Counted from the first letter of the stretch, positions 1 through 8,887 are shown. The stretch is 59,213 nt of DNA from Metabacillus arenae (GCF_014773385.1 NZ_JACXAI010000037.1:1-59213); one strand, 5' to 3'. Made by a program: numbers and translations. Notes: generated by a model from the letters alone, not told the origin.

Positions 1-410
1 TGTAAGATGAAGAAGGAGAGAGTTTGAGCAGGTACCAATCTAGCTATCTTATTGTCAGAATTCTGTGTGTTTCACAAACAATGGTGGAGAGACAATTTTT
101 TTAATTACAAAAGCTTTGAAATTTTCTAAAAAACAATAATAATGAAGGATGATAGGAGGCATAGGATATCAGATCTAGTTATTCCTTCCCTTTTATTGCT
201 AATTAGTACTTATTAATGGCATATCAATATTAAATCATCATTATTGAAATGGGAATTTTATTAAGATTTCAATTTGGAGATTTTGATAAATAGCTAGAGT
301 AAATGGATTGATGAAATGGAATGTATCAAAAAGCTATTTTATTCTGAATATCTTTCATTTCTATTAGTAGTCATCACTTAAAAATTCAACAAAGGCAGGG
401 AGATCCTATT
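1..410. other. intergenic leader upstream of the malic enzyme gene
   Basis: No gene of convincing length is seen here on either strand. The stretch is AT-rich. It holds one AATTACAAAA box at 103-112, which also occurs twice upstream of the malate symporter gene, and a -10-like AATAAT at 138-143, 26 bp downstream of that box. It ends in a GGGAG-type ribosome binding site for the malic enzyme gene at 411. Confidence 0.5.
103..143 (+). promoter_or_regulatory. candidate MalR box and promoter for the malic enzyme gene
   Basis: The sequence TAATTACAAAAG (102-113) is identical to a 12-mer at 4314-4325 upstream of the malate symporter gene. In both places a -10-like hexamer begins 26 bp after the last A of AATTACAAAA (AATAAT at 138 here, TATGAT at 4350 there). 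I see no good -35 hexamer, as expected for an activator-dependent promoter. Assignment to the neighbouring MalR-type regulator is inference. Confidence 0.4.
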
Positions 411-1667
411 ATGTCAACATTACGTGAAGAAGCATTGAAGATGCATATAAAAAATCAAGGAAAGCTTAGTGTCCATTCTAAGGTTCCAGTACGTGATGCA
501 AAAGATTTAAGTCTTGCTTATTCCCCTGGTGTAGCGGAGCCTTGTTTAGCTATTCATGAGAACGAAAGTACAGTATATGATTATACAATGAAGGGAAATC
601 TAGTTGCCGTTGTTTCAGATGGAACAGCTGTACTTGGTCTTGGAAATATCGGCCCAAAAGCTTCCATGCCAGTCATGGAAGGAAAGGCCTTGTTATTCAA
701 ATCATTTGCAGATGTGGACGCATTCCCTATTTGCTTAAATACTACTAACCCAGATAAAATTGTAGAGGTTGTTAAATTATTAGAGCCGACTTTTGGCGGA
801 GTGAATTTAGAAGACATCGCTTCTCCTCGATGCTTTGAAATTGAAGATCGTTTACGAAAAGAGTGCAATATCCCTGTTTTTCATGATGATCAACACGGAA
901 CAGCCATTGTAACCGCAGCAGGTCTAATAAATGCTCTTAAACTGGCGAACAAAAAAATAGAGGATATTCGTGTGGTAGTAAATGGGGCTGGAGCTGCAGG
1001 CGTGGCTATTATTAAGCTGTTGCTATGTATGGGCGTAAAAGATGTTATTTTATGTGATACAAAAGGAGTCATTTATCAAGGTCGTCCGGTTGGTATGAAT
1101 AAATTCAAGGAAGAAATGGCCACCATTACAAACAAAGAACAAATGCAAGGAACATTAGCGGACGCACTAATTGGCGCTGATTTGTTTGTTGGTGTGTCAG
1201 CTGCAGGTGCCGTTACGAAAGAAATGGTACGATCTATGAATCAAAATCCGATTATCTTTGCTATGGCAAATCCGATACCAGAAATCATGCCAGAAGAGGC
1301 AAAAGAAGCGGGAGCACTCGTAGTAGGGACAGGACGTTCTGATTTCCCAAATCAGGTCAATAATGTCCTTGCATTCCCAGGAATTTTCCGCGGGGCTTTA
1401 GATGTTCATGCGAAAGAAATCAATGAAGATATGAAACTTGCTGCCGTTTTTGCGATTGCTGGATTAATCTCAGATGAAGAACTACATGCTGATTATGTCA
1501 TTCCAGATCCATTTGATTGCAGGGTAGCGGCACATGTAGCAGCAGCAGTTGCAACTACCGCAATAGAAACTGGTGTTTCACAAAAAAATGTCAACGTAGA
1601 AGATACGAAAAAGCGCCTTTTAGCATTAGCGAAGAAACAAAAAGTTGATGGAATAAATCTAGTGTAA
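411..1667 (+). CDS. ytsJ: malic enzyme, YtsJ type (malate to pyruvate and CO2)
   Basis: 418-residue cytosolic malic enzyme, close in length and sequence to the bacillary YtsJ subfamily (about 410 residues). It oxidatively decarboxylates malate to pyruvate with NAD(P). Visible motifs are the catalytic tyrosine in YSPGVA near residue 37, the catalytic lysine in MEGKALL near 92, the metal-binding HDDQHGT at 158-164, and a Rossmann loop NGAGAAG near 191. The start ATG follows GGGAG. The gene lies upstream of a MalK/MalR-type sensor pair and a 2-hydroxycarboxylate symporter, so the locus reads as uptake plus first catabolic step for malate. B. subtilis YtsJ prefers NADP; the cofactor here cannot be read with certainty. 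Confidence in family is very high. Confidence 0.95.
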   Translation: MSTLREEALKMHIKNQGKLSVHSKVPVRDAKDLSLAYSPGVAEPCLAIHENESTVYDYTMKGNLVAVVSDGTAVLGLGNIGPKASMPVMEGKALLFKSFADVDAFPICLNTTNPDKIVEVVKLLEPTFGGVNLEDIASPRCFEIEDRLRKECNIPVFHDDQHGTAIVTAAGLINALKLANKKIEDIRVVVNGAGAAGVAIIKLLLCMGVKDVILCDTKGVIYQGRPVGMNKFKEEMATITNKEQMQGTLADALIGADLFVGVSAAGAVTKEMVRSMNQNPIIFAMANPIPEIMPEEAKEAGALVVGTGRSDFPNQVNNVLAFPGIFRGALDVHAKEINEDMKLAAVFAIAGLISDEELHADYVIPDPFDCRVAAHVAAAVATTAIETGVSQKNVNVEDTKKRLLALAKKQKVDGINLV

Positions 1668-1712
1668 TTTAAGAAAGCTTATACACATAGGGATATAAGT
1701 ATTTTTCGTTAA

Positions 1713-1772
1713 AGCCTTGAACATCCTTTCACGATCATTGTAATAATGAGTGTAGGAATAATGTTCAAGGCT
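1713..1772 (+). terminator. long hairpin downstream of the malic enzyme gene
   Basis: Perfect 12-bp inverted repeat AGCCTTGAACAT (1713-1724) and ATGTTCAAGGCT (1761-1772), with a second imperfect stem inside (TCATT-GTAAT-AATGA). No run of T follows, so it may be an mRNA 3' stabiliser or processing signal between the enzyme gene and malK rather than a classical terminator. Confidence 0.5.
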
Positions 1773-1787
1773 AATTCTACATATAAA

Positions 1788-1801
1788 TGTAAGCGGTAAC
1801 T
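1788..1801 (+). promoter_or_regulatory. cre-like site upstream of malK
   Basis: TGTAAGCGGTAACT matches 13 of 14 positions of the CcpA catabolite-response consensus TGWNANCGNTNWCA (last base differs). It lies about 147 bp before the malK start, so catabolite control of the malate sensor pair is plausible but unproven. Confidence 0.4.
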
Positions 1802-1947
1802 AAATCTCTCTATTAATTCCTTCAAACCCTGATCAACAAGTCTCCTTGTCATTTATAACGAGTTTATTCACCGATTTTCCTCTGTGAAAGTTGAGTTATA
1901 TAAAGAAAAGTGTACAGCCTATTCATCCGTTCATAGGAGTGGTTCCC

Positions 1948-3552
1948 TTGTCAAAACAAAAGTTTAAGCTAAGTACTATTATCATTTTCTTTGTATGCTT
2001 AGTTGTACTTCTATCCTTGCTTTTTACTGATTTATTAATTAGTCATACCGTAAGCAATTCGATTCGTGTCAATCTAGAAGAAAAAGCAAAGATTGTATCA
2101 AGAACAGTTGCCAAATCTGTTATCGTTAAAAATGGATTAGAAAATGAAGAACAGGATGAAGGAGCGATCCAACAATATACTAGCGAAATTCAACAAGCTA
2201 CTAATGTTCTTTTTGTCGTAGTTATGGATATGAACGGAATTAGAAAATCTCACCCTAATCCAGCAATGATAGGAAAAAGTTTTGTTGGTGGAGATGAAAA
2301 GGCCGTATTAAATGGAAAAGAACATATATCACTTTCTACTGGAACATTAGGACAATCATTACGTGCATTCACTCCTATCTACGGCCCTGATAATGAACAA
2401 ATTGGAGCCGTGGCAGTAGGGATATCCCTTAATATTGTTGAACAAGCACTAGAAAAGGGACATCAAAATATTATCATTGGTTCAATTATAGGTATATTAG
2501 TTGGCGTACTAGGAGCGGTTATTTTAGCAAGGTACATCAAAAAGATATTATTTGGATTAGAACCACTTACCATTGCAAAAATTCATGAAGAAAGAAATAC
2601 GATGCTTCAATCTGTGCACGAAGGAATTATTGCAGTTGATAAGGATTCAACGATAACACTCGTAAATAAGTCAGCTTTACGAATCTTTATGAATACTGGT
2701 TTGCCAGACAATCCTGTTGGTATGAAATTAACAGAGTATATGCCCTCTTCAAAATTAGATCGGGTGTTAAAGACAGGCAAACCCGAACAAGATGTAGAGT
2801 TAACTGTCAACGGTGTATCGATTTTAGTTAATAGAGTTCCTCTGATTGTAAACAAGGAAATTGTCGGAGCACTTTCAACATTTAGGGACAAAACTGAGGT
2901 TCATCAATTAGCAGAACAATTAACAGGTGTTCGGATGTATGCCGAAGCTTTACGTGCCCAGTCACACGAGTTTATGAATCGGCTTCATGTTATTCTTGGG
3001 TTGGTTAAAATGGGGTGTTTTGATGAGCTAAAAAAATTCATCAATCAAATTGTCGATCATCGTGTTCATGAAATTGACCATGTTACGAAAAATATTAAAG
3101 ATCCAGCACTTGCTGGATTTATTATGGGCAAGCTTAGCTATGCTCGAGAAAACCTAGTGGAGATGCGGATTGAGAATGAGACCGTCATTCCAGAACCGAG
3201 AGAGGCTTATGTTACCCATGAATTAATAACAATCCTTGGAAATGTAATAGACAATGCAATAGAAGCTTTAAATAATATGAAAGAAAAGAAGGTACAGGTA
3301 AAATTAAACTATAGTAAACATCAACTTCAAATAAAAATCCGCGATTCAGGCCCAGGTCTCAAAAAGGATCAGTTTACTCAAATATTTGAAAAAGGGTATT
3401 CGACAAAGGGATCAAACCGTGGATATGGATTATATTTAGTGAATAAAAGCATTGAAAGCTTAGGAGGATCCATTCAGCTGAACTTGAGCAATGAAAACGG
3501 GACTGAATTTATAATTCAAATTCCATACGAAGTAAAAGAGGGTGACGAATGA
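1948..3552 (+). CDS. malK: MalK-type (CitA/DcuS family) sensor histidine kinase
   Basis: Membrane sensor kinase of the CitA/DcuS/MalK family. I chose the TTG start at 1948 because AGGAGT lies 7 bp upstream; an in-frame start at 1891 has no ribosome binding site. The protein is then 534 residues: first membrane helix about 10-32, an extracytoplasmic PAS-like sensor domain of about 130 residues, second helix about 173-196, a cytoplasmic PAS domain, a SPOB-type dimerisation helix with phospho-acceptor His in RAQSHEF (about 340), and an HATPase domain (NVIDNAIEAL, then GYGLYLV). It overlaps the regulator gene by 4 bp (ATGA). Location between malic enzyme and a 2HCT symporter supports malate as ligand; that is inference from context and from B. 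subtilis MalK. Confidence 0.9.
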   Translation: MSKQKFKLSTIIIFFVCLVVLLSLLFTDLLISHTVSNSIRVNLEEKAKIVSRTVAKSVIVKNGLENEEQDEGAIQQYTSEIQQATNVLFVVVMDMNGIRKSHPNPAMIGKSFVGGDEKAVLNGKEHISLSTGTLGQSLRAFTPIYGPDNEQIGAVAVGISLNIVEQALEKGHQNIIIGSIIGILVGVLGAVILARYIKKILFGLEPLTIAKIHEERNTMLQSVHEGIIAVDKDSTITLVNKSALRIFMNTGLPDNPVGMKLTEYMPSSKLDRVLKTGKPEQDVELTVNGVSILVNRVPLIVNKEIVGALSTFRDKTEVHQLAEQLTGVRMYAEALRAQSHEFMNRLHVILGLVKMGCFDELKKFINQIVDHRVHEIDHVTKNIKDPALAGFIMGKLSYARENLVEMRIENETVIPEPREAYVTHELITILGNVIDNAIEALNNMKEKKVQVKLNYSKHQLQIKIRDSGPGLKKDQFTQIFEKGYSTKGSNRGYGLYLVNKSIESLGGSIQLNLSNENGTEFIIQIPYEVKEGDE

Positions 3553-4265
3553 TAAACGTATTAATTGTTGAGGATGACCCGATGGTAGCAGAGTTTAATA
3601 AACAGTACCTAAAGGAAATAGAGGGGTTCTTTTTAGTTGGTATAGCACATTCTGTAAAGGAAGCAATTAAAGTTCTTAATTGCAATAAGGTTAATCTTAT
3701 ACTTTTAGACGTGTACATGCCAGAAGAAAATGGGTTAACTCTTATAAGGAAAATTAGAGAAGAAAAAAAAGAAGTAGATGTAATTCTTATTACAGCAGCA
3801 TCTGAAGTAGATAAAGTCCAAACAGCCCTAAGACTTGGAATAGTTGATTATTTAATTAAACCATTTACATTTGAAAGATTTCATCAAGCTCTCACATCTT
3901 ACCAAGATAAATACCTTTATCTAAATCAACAAAGGAAAATGAATCAGGAGGACTTAGATGAACTTTTATTCGTCAAACAAAATGAAAAATTTGCAGATGA
4001 ACCATTAAAACCTCTACCAAAAGGATTATCAAGAAAGACGCTAAATACAGTTTTTAACGCTATTAAAAGGCAAGGTAAGTCTCCCTTTACTACAGAGGAA
4101 ATAGCTGAAATAACAGATATATCAAGAGTTTCAATTAGAAAGTATCTGACATTCTTAAATGATATTCATGTAATTGATGAGACATTAACATATGGAATAG
4201 GCAGGCCGCTTTATTCTTATATGTATAATGAGTCCAATCAAGCAATACTAGACGAATATGATTAA
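3549..4265 (+). CDS. malR: MalR-type (CitB family) response regulator
   Basis: 238-residue response regulator partnered with the upstream kinase (ATGA overlap). The receiver domain occupies about 1-120, with acidic pocket EDD at 8-10, phospho-acceptor Asp54 in LLDVYMP and Lys104 in IKPF. The C-terminal half is the extended helix-turn-helix typical of CitB/DcuR/MalR regulators (TTEEIAEITDISRVSIRKYL, about 180-199). It probably activates the malate symporter gene and perhaps the malic enzyme gene; both upstream regions share AATTACAAAA boxes. A strong terminator follows directly. Alternative ligands of the pair (citrate, fumarate) are possible but less consistent with the neighbours. Confidence 0.9.
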   Translation: MINVLIVEDDPMVAEFNKQYLKEIEGFFLVGIAHSVKEAIKVLNCNKVNLILLDVYMPEENGLTLIRKIREEKKEVDVILITAASEVDKVQTALRLGIVDYLIKPFTFERFHQALTSYQDKYLYLNQQRKMNQEDLDELLFVKQNEKFADEPLKPLPKGLSRKTLNTVFNAIKRQGKSPFTTEEIAEITDISRVSIRKYLTFLNDIHVIDETLTYGIGRPLYSYMYNESNQAILDEYD

Positions 4266-4269
4266 ATTT

Positions 4270-4294
4270 AAAAGCAGCCTTTGCTGCTTTTTTT
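4270..4294 (+). terminator. intrinsic terminator after malR
   Basis: Stem AAAGCAGC / GCTGCTTT with a 4-base loop, followed by a run of seven T. It separates malKR from the symporter gene. Confidence 0.85.
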
Positions 4295-4355
4295 AATTAC
4301 AAAAAGGTATTAATAATTACAAAAGATATCTATTGATTGATTATTCGAGTATGAT
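4295..4355 (+). promoter_or_regulatory. tandem AATTACAAAA boxes and promoter for the malate symporter gene
   Basis: Two direct repeats AATTACAAAA at 4295-4304 and 4315-4324, spaced exactly 20 bp, precede a -10-like TATGAT at 4350-4355 that lacks a consensus -35. Two phased sites abutting the -35 region are the classic arrangement for a dimeric response-regulator activator. The same box occurs upstream of the malic enzyme gene. Binding by MalR is inferred. Confidence 0.5.
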
Positions 4356-4367
4356 GAGTTCATGTTG

Positions 4368-4381
4368 TGAAAGCGGTTACT
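4368..4381 (+). promoter_or_regulatory. cre-like site in the symporter leader
   Basis: TGAAAGCGGTTACT fits the CcpA site consensus except for the final base. It lies just downstream of the predicted -10 at 4350, a position from which CcpA commonly represses. Confidence 0.4.
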
Positions 4382-4401
4382 TGAAGGGGGGTTGATAAAA
4401 T

Positions 4402-4503
4402 ATGTTCGCAAATAATCCTAAAAAAACAACCGATAAATCTTTATCCTCAACAATCAGGAAAATAGAAATGGTTAGCAAAATGGATGTAAACCAAAGAAGC
4501 TGA
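4402..4503 (+). CDS. small ORF (33 residues) in the symporter leader
   Basis: ATG at 4402 preceded by a GGGGGG ribosome binding site 10 bp upstream; it encodes 33 mostly polar, lysine-rich residues with no membrane segment and ends 193 bp before the symporter start. I recognise no family. It could be a leader peptide, an expressed microprotein or a gene remnant. The good ribosome binding site is the main support. Confidence 0.35.
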   Translation: MFANNPKKTTDKSLSSTIRKIEMVSKMDVNQRS

Positions 4504-4696
4504 CTTAAGTCTTGCTTAAACGAACATTCTTGTAAGCTTGGAAGGCGATTCTAGGCCTATTTCTCTCCAAATGGATCCTTAAAAGGACCGGCATCATTCA
4601 TAACACACTTAATGAAAGAACAGCAGAAGCTTTTACGTAAAACAAAATACAAAAAGTTCGCTTTCATAGAAGATGATTTAAGAGAGGAGTTCTAGT

Positions 4697-6016
4697 ATGG
4701 AACAGACAGCAAAAGAATTATCCTTTGAAAAAAAATCAAGTATTCGTCAATTAGATACAAATCCACAACATAAAATATTTAATACACCTATTGTTTGGTT
4801 CGGAATTTTTGCAATTATTACTTTAATTAGCATGTATACTGGTAGTCTTCCAAGTGGAATGATAGGTAGTTTGCTGGTCATGATTGTGTTGGGTGAAGCT
4901 TTTGGGTGGATTGGAGATCGTACACCAATTGTCAAAACCTTCTTAGGTGGAGGAGCTATTATAGCTATATTTGGGGCTGCTTACATGGTTTACAGCGGTC
5001 TGCTTCCAGAAACAATAACAACATCTGTTACAGATTTTATGAAAACAGGTGGATTTCTAGATTTTTATATCGCAGCGTTAATTACAGGTAGTATTTTAGG
5101 GATGAATTCAAAAATATTGGTGAAGGTAGGATTACGTTACTTTATTCCAATCTTTGGTGCAGTTATTGGTTCAATTGTGATAGCAGGTATTATTGGCACA
5201 TTAGTAGGTTTTTCACTTCAGGACGCAATTTTAGTTATGACACTGCCGATTATGGGTGGCGGAATGGGTGCAGGTGCTGTGCCGATGAGTCAAATATATT
5301 CAGAATTATTAGGAAACGAACCAAGCTATTATATTTCAATGTTAGTCCCAGCGCTGGCTCTAGGTAATGTATTTGCGATTGTTCTTGCAAGTGTATTAGA
5401 TATGATTGGGAAAAGATTCCCTTCACTATCAGGGAATGGACAGTTAATTAAAGGATTCAAGTATGAAAAAAGTGAACAGAAATATGACATAGGAAAGATG
5501 GGTGTGGGTTTATTAGCTGCATTAGCTTTCTTCACAATCGGAAATGTTTTAGGAGATTTTATACCATTACATCCATATGCAATTATGATTATTGTTGTCG
5601 CTGTTGCAAAAATAGCAAATGTGATTCCAGGTATTATACTTGATGGTGCGAGTCAATGGTATCAATTTGTGGCAAGTAACTGGACATTTGCTTTATTATT
5701 TGGGATTGGTGTTGCGTATACAGATTTAAATACAGTTTTGGAAGCACTTACTCTTCAATATGTCCTAACGGTATTTGGTGTCGTATTAGGCGCTATCATT
5801 GGAGCAGGACTTTTAGGAAAATTAGTCGGCTTTTACACAATCGAAGCTGCCATTACAGCAGGATTATGTATGGCTAACATGGGGGGGACTGGAGATGTAG
5901 CTGTGTTATCAGCAGCTAAAAGAATGGAATTGATGCCATTTGCCCAAATCTCATCTCGATTAGGTGGAGCATTGATTTTACTCCTGTCAGGTCTGATCAT
6001 ACCACTTCTAGTTTAG
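4697..6016 (+). CDS. maeN: 2-hydroxycarboxylate (malate/citrate) symporter, MaeN/CimH/CitS family
   Basis: 439-residue membrane transporter of the 2-hydroxycarboxylate transporter family (usual length 430-450). It shows about 11 hydrophobic segments and the two diagnostic glycine-rich re-entrant loops: GGGMGAGAVP in the N-terminal half (near 188-197) and MGGTGDVAVLSAA in the C-terminal half. Members import malate or citrate with Na+ or H+. Ribosome binding site GAGAGGAG precedes the ATG. The neighbouring malic enzyme and MalKR pair make malate the most likely substrate; a CimH-like citrate/malate symporter cannot be excluded by sequence alone. A strong terminator follows. Confidence 0.92.
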   Translation: MEQTAKELSFEKKSSIRQLDTNPQHKIFNTPIVWFGIFAIITLISMYTGSLPSGMIGSLLVMIVLGEAFGWIGDRTPIVKTFLGGGAIIAIFGAAYMVYSGLLPETITTSVTDFMKTGGFLDFYIAALITGSILGMNSKILVKVGLRYFIPIFGAVIGSIVIAGIIGTLVGFSLQDAILVMTLPIMGGGMGAGAVPMSQIYSELLGNEPSYYISMLVPALALGNVFAIVLASVLDMIGKRFPSLSGNGQLIKGFKYEKSEQKYDIGKMGVGLLAALAFFTIGNVLGDFIPLHPYAIMIIVVAVAKIANVIPGIILDGASQWYQFVASNWTFALLFGIGVAYTDLNTVLEALTLQYVLTVFGVVLGAIIGAGLLGKLVGFYTIEAAITAGLCMANMGGTGDVAVLSAAKRMELMPFAQISSRLGGALILLLSGLIIPLLV

Positions 6017-6035
6017 TTTAATTGGCACAGCTTTG

Positions 6036-6068
6036 GCATTGGGGAGGATTTCCCCAATGCTTTTTTTA
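6036..6068 (+). terminator. intrinsic terminator after maeN
   Basis: Perfect stem GCATTGGGG / CCCCAATGC followed by seven T residues. Confidence 0.9.
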
Positions 6069-6085
6069 TTTTCTGAAACAAGAAC

Positions 6086-6184
6086 GAAAAGCGCAGAGCG
6101 CCCGTCTATCGGCGACAAGCACAAGGCGTGCCGGCAGGGATTGACTTGTGACCTCTAGCCGATGGCGCTCGGAGCTGGACATAG
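6086..6184. repeat. GC-rich palindromic intergenic repeat
   Basis: About 100 bp, far richer in G+C than its surroundings, with complementary ends (AGCGCCCGTCTATCGGC against GCCGATGGCGCT) and the ending GGAGCTGGAC. From memory, elements with AGCGC-type arms ending in GAGCTGGAC are abundant between genes in Bacillus-group genomes; I see only one copy in this window. It lies between the maeN terminator and the decayed two-component genes. Confidence 0.55.
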
Positions 6185-6294
6185 ATACCAATCTTTATCA
6201 CGTTAATACTTTAATTAACTTAAACTTTCTTAACTGATCAGAAAAACCCATCTCAAAAATGGGTCTTCGGTGAATCTCACCTATTTTTTCCAAT

Positions 6295-6770
6295 CTATAA
6301 GTCAGTGGTTTTTTGAGGTTTTTTGGTCCAGATGGGGACGACAACCGCAATATCAATATGTAACCCATTAGTTTGGATCTCATCTGCCAATCCTTCCCGG
6401 TTTACTAAACGGTTGTACCTTGATAGATGTGCTTTTACTCTTGCCACTAATTCACTTGGACTAAACGGCTTTACAATATAATCATCTGCCCCTAGCTCAA
6501 GTCCTCGTATTTTATCAATATCCTCTTTTTTAGCAGTTACCATTAAAGTAGGAATACCCTTCGTTTTCCGTATCTTCTTACATATTGTAAAACCGTCCAT
6601 TCCGGGAAGCACTAAATCTATAAAATCAAATCAAAATTTTCCGAAACAGCCCTTTGAAGCCCCTTTTCCCCGCTTGTTACAATTTCTACTGCAAACCCGT
6701 TTATTTCAAGATAATCCCGTTCCAATTCTGCAATGCTCATTTCATCTTCAATGATTAAAATTTTGTTCAT
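6295..6770 (-). pseudogene. decayed OmpR-type response regulator
   Basis: The first part, starting at 6770, reads MNKILIIEDEMSIAEL and continues as a normal receiver domain until a one-base deletion near 6615, where the frame hits TAG. The receiver then resumes in another frame ([38 protein letters not shown]). After a linker (GLHID) the reading frame degenerates and the winged-helix DNA-binding domain of the OmpR/PhoB family is absent. The start overlaps the upstream kinase stop (ATGA), showing an ancestral operon. A single indel could be a sequencing error, but the missing DNA-binding domain and the kinase lesions argue for a true pseudogene. Confidence 0.8.
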
Positions 6771-7864
6771 GATAATAACCCCTCGTTCAAGGACTTCTTA
6801 AAAGCAAAGAAGATACTAGTCCCTTCTCCTAATTCACTTTCAGCCCATATATCTCCGTTATGGTTATCAACAATGCGTTTGACAATCCCAAGTCCTAATC
6901 CACTACCGCCAGTTGCTGTATTTCTTGATGGGTCTGACCGATAAAACTGTTCGAAAATATTGGGCAAGGCCTCCTTGGAAATACCAATTCCATTATCCTG
7001 AATCTGGACAATGACATGTTCAGTTGTCGCCTTCAAATAAACATTTATATGTTTTTCTTCTTTATCCATATGCTTTAAACTATTATGGATAATATTCATG
7101 GCAACCCGCTTTAATTGTTCTCTATCAAGCTTTCACTATATATGAAGCAGCTGGTTCGGCATAATAAAAAATGGAGACACCTTCCTTATCTAAATCAAAT
7201 TGGAGTTCTTCAATAAAATCTAAAAAATAGGTGTTAAGATCTATTTTCTCAAAATCAAATGGACTGCCGTTTAAATCTAATTTTGAATATAAAAAAAGAT
7301 CATCAATCAAATGGTCCATATCAATCGCCTTTGTGAATATGGTTTGCGATCCATTTTTTCAGGTGTATTTGCAACCCCATCACGGATTCCCTCCACATAT
7401 CCTTTAATAGAGGTAATCGGTGTTTTAAGGTCGTGAGATATATAAGAAATTAATTCTTTGCGGTTATTCTCATATTTCATCTGTAATTTTGCAGATTCTT
7501 TCAGCTTGCAACGCATCACTTCAAAGGTTTCTGACAGCTTTCCAAGCTCACCATTATTCATTGGTTCAATCCGAAAATCCAAATTATCCTTGCTTATTTC
7601 TTCCGCTGCATTTGAATGCTTTTTTATCGGTTTAATAATGCTTTTTGAAACAAAATAGGTCAGCAATCCATTTGTTACGATTAAAACAATCAATAATCCT
7701 GCAAACCTTAAGGAAATAAAGGTGCCCCCAACATTTTCATCGAGATCCATATTAAAAATGTAAAAAAGAAAAACACTTAACAGAATTTCAATAAGTATAA
7801 AGGAGACTACCGGTATGAGAATCATAGCAATATTAGATAAAAGCAATCGCTTTCGGATAGACAC
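6767..7864 (-). pseudogene. decayed sensor histidine kinase
   Basis: Three consecutive fragments in different frames make up one kinase. Fragment 7307-7864 has two membrane helices, a HAMP segment and the phospho-acceptor motif SHDLKTPITSIKGY. Fragment 7125-7319 continues the dimerisation domain (MDHLIDDLFLYSKLDL). Fragment 6767-7099 is the ATPase domain (NIIHNSLKHMD, DNGIGI, GSGLGLGIVK). Frameshifts lie near 7345 and 7130. Order and domains match a classic EnvZ/PhoR-like kinase paired with the decayed regulator downstream. The ligand is unknown. Confidence 0.85.
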
Positions 7865-8038
7865 TCATGCACCAATTTTCAAACGATCTTCTTCATTGTT
7901 AAATACATCATATCTTAAAGAAAAAAATAATCACAGTTAGACTGGAAATGTCCTCCAATAAAAGAATAGGCGAAATTTCTTAATAAAGAGTAAACCATTT
8001 ATTAAATAATTCTAAAATTTGATTGGTGATTCGCATAT

Positions 8039-8077
8039 AAAAAATGAGCTGAACAATCATTAGTTCACACTCATTTT
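8039..8077. terminator. bidirectional hairpin in a gene-free stretch
   Basis: Stem AAAATGAG / CTCATTTT with an inner CTGAAC / GTTCA stem, in the stretch between the decayed kinase and the PTS operon (7865-8231). I see no gene in that stretch. Confidence 0.5.
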
Positions 8078-8182
8078 CTTCCTAACCCAGAAGACTCAAT
8101 AAGATTTAAGATTCGGTAGAATTGAATATTTTCGGTTTACTTATACTAATTTAATACATTTACAATTTAATCAGATGACTAG

Positions 8183-8222
8183 AAAAAAACTCTCTCTACC
8201 CCTAATCAGGACAGAAAGAGCG
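8183..8222 (-). terminator. terminator of the PTS operon
   Basis: On the minus strand, stem CTCTTTCT / AGAGAGAG (one G-U pair) followed by seven T, directly after the last aldolase gene. Confidence 0.75.
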
Positions 8223-8231
8223 TCTTTAGCC

Positions 8232-8861
8232 TCATCCGCTAATATACATTTTGAAATTCTCAAGTGCATCATCCAGGTCTTTATCAGACAATGGATGAAG
8301 GCTTTTTAACATGTAACTTCCATATGCCAGTTCCGCTACTTCTTCAATGACTTCTGCTCGATTATAGGCTTCTTTTAGATGATCCCCGATTGCAATGACT
8401 CCATGATTGGCGAGCAAAGTTCCATTATTGTCTCCAAGTGTTTGGACTGCATTGTGGGCAAGCTGCTCCGAACCATATGTTGCGTACGGGGCAACCGGGA
8501 TTTCCCTTCCTATATTGGCAATCACATAGTGAACTGGTGGAATCGGCATATGTGCACAGGCAAACATGGTCGCATAGCGGGAGTGCGTATGAACGATAGC
8601 GCCAATTCTATCGTCTTTCAGATAAATAAAACGGTGCATCGGTGTTTCTGTAGAAGGCTTTCTTTCTCCTTCCAACACGGCCCCTGTCCGAATGTCAACG
8701 GTTAGTACATCCGCTTCTTCCATTTGGTCATACGGCAAAGCTGATGGTGTGATATACATCCTATCACCATTTCGAATACTCACATTTCCCGCTGTTCCTT
8801 CTGACAGCCCGTTTGCTGAGGCCTTTTGTGCATAAAAGACTACTTCTTTCTTATATGACAT
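8232..8861 (-). CDS. class II aldolase, FucA/AraD (adducin) family, last gene of PTS operon
   Basis: 209-residue zinc-dependent aldolase/epimerase of the FucA/AraD family, cytosolic. Visible are the substrate loop GTAGNVS (22-28), catalytic Glu72 in TETPMH, the zinc ligands His91 and His93 in HTH, and His153 in ANHG, all as in L-fuculose-1-phosphate aldolase (family length about 210-215). It probably cleaves a phosphorylated ketose made by the upstream kinase or PTS. A paralogue is encoded 26 bp upstream, which is unusual. Substrate cannot be deduced from sequence. The operon terminates just after it. Confidence 0.85.
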   Translation of the reverse strand: MSYKKEVVFYAQKASANGLSEGTAGNVSIRNGDRMYITPSALPYDQMEEADVLTVDIRTGAVLEGERKPSTETPMHRFIYLKDDRIGAIVHTHSRYATMFACAHMPIPPVHYVIANIGREIPVAPYATYGSEQLAHNAVQTLGDNNGTLLANHGVIAIGDHLKEAYNRAEVIEEVAELAYGSYMLKSLHPLSDKDLDDALENFKMYISG

Positions 8862-8887
8862 GTTTTCCCCATCCCTTCTTTATGACA

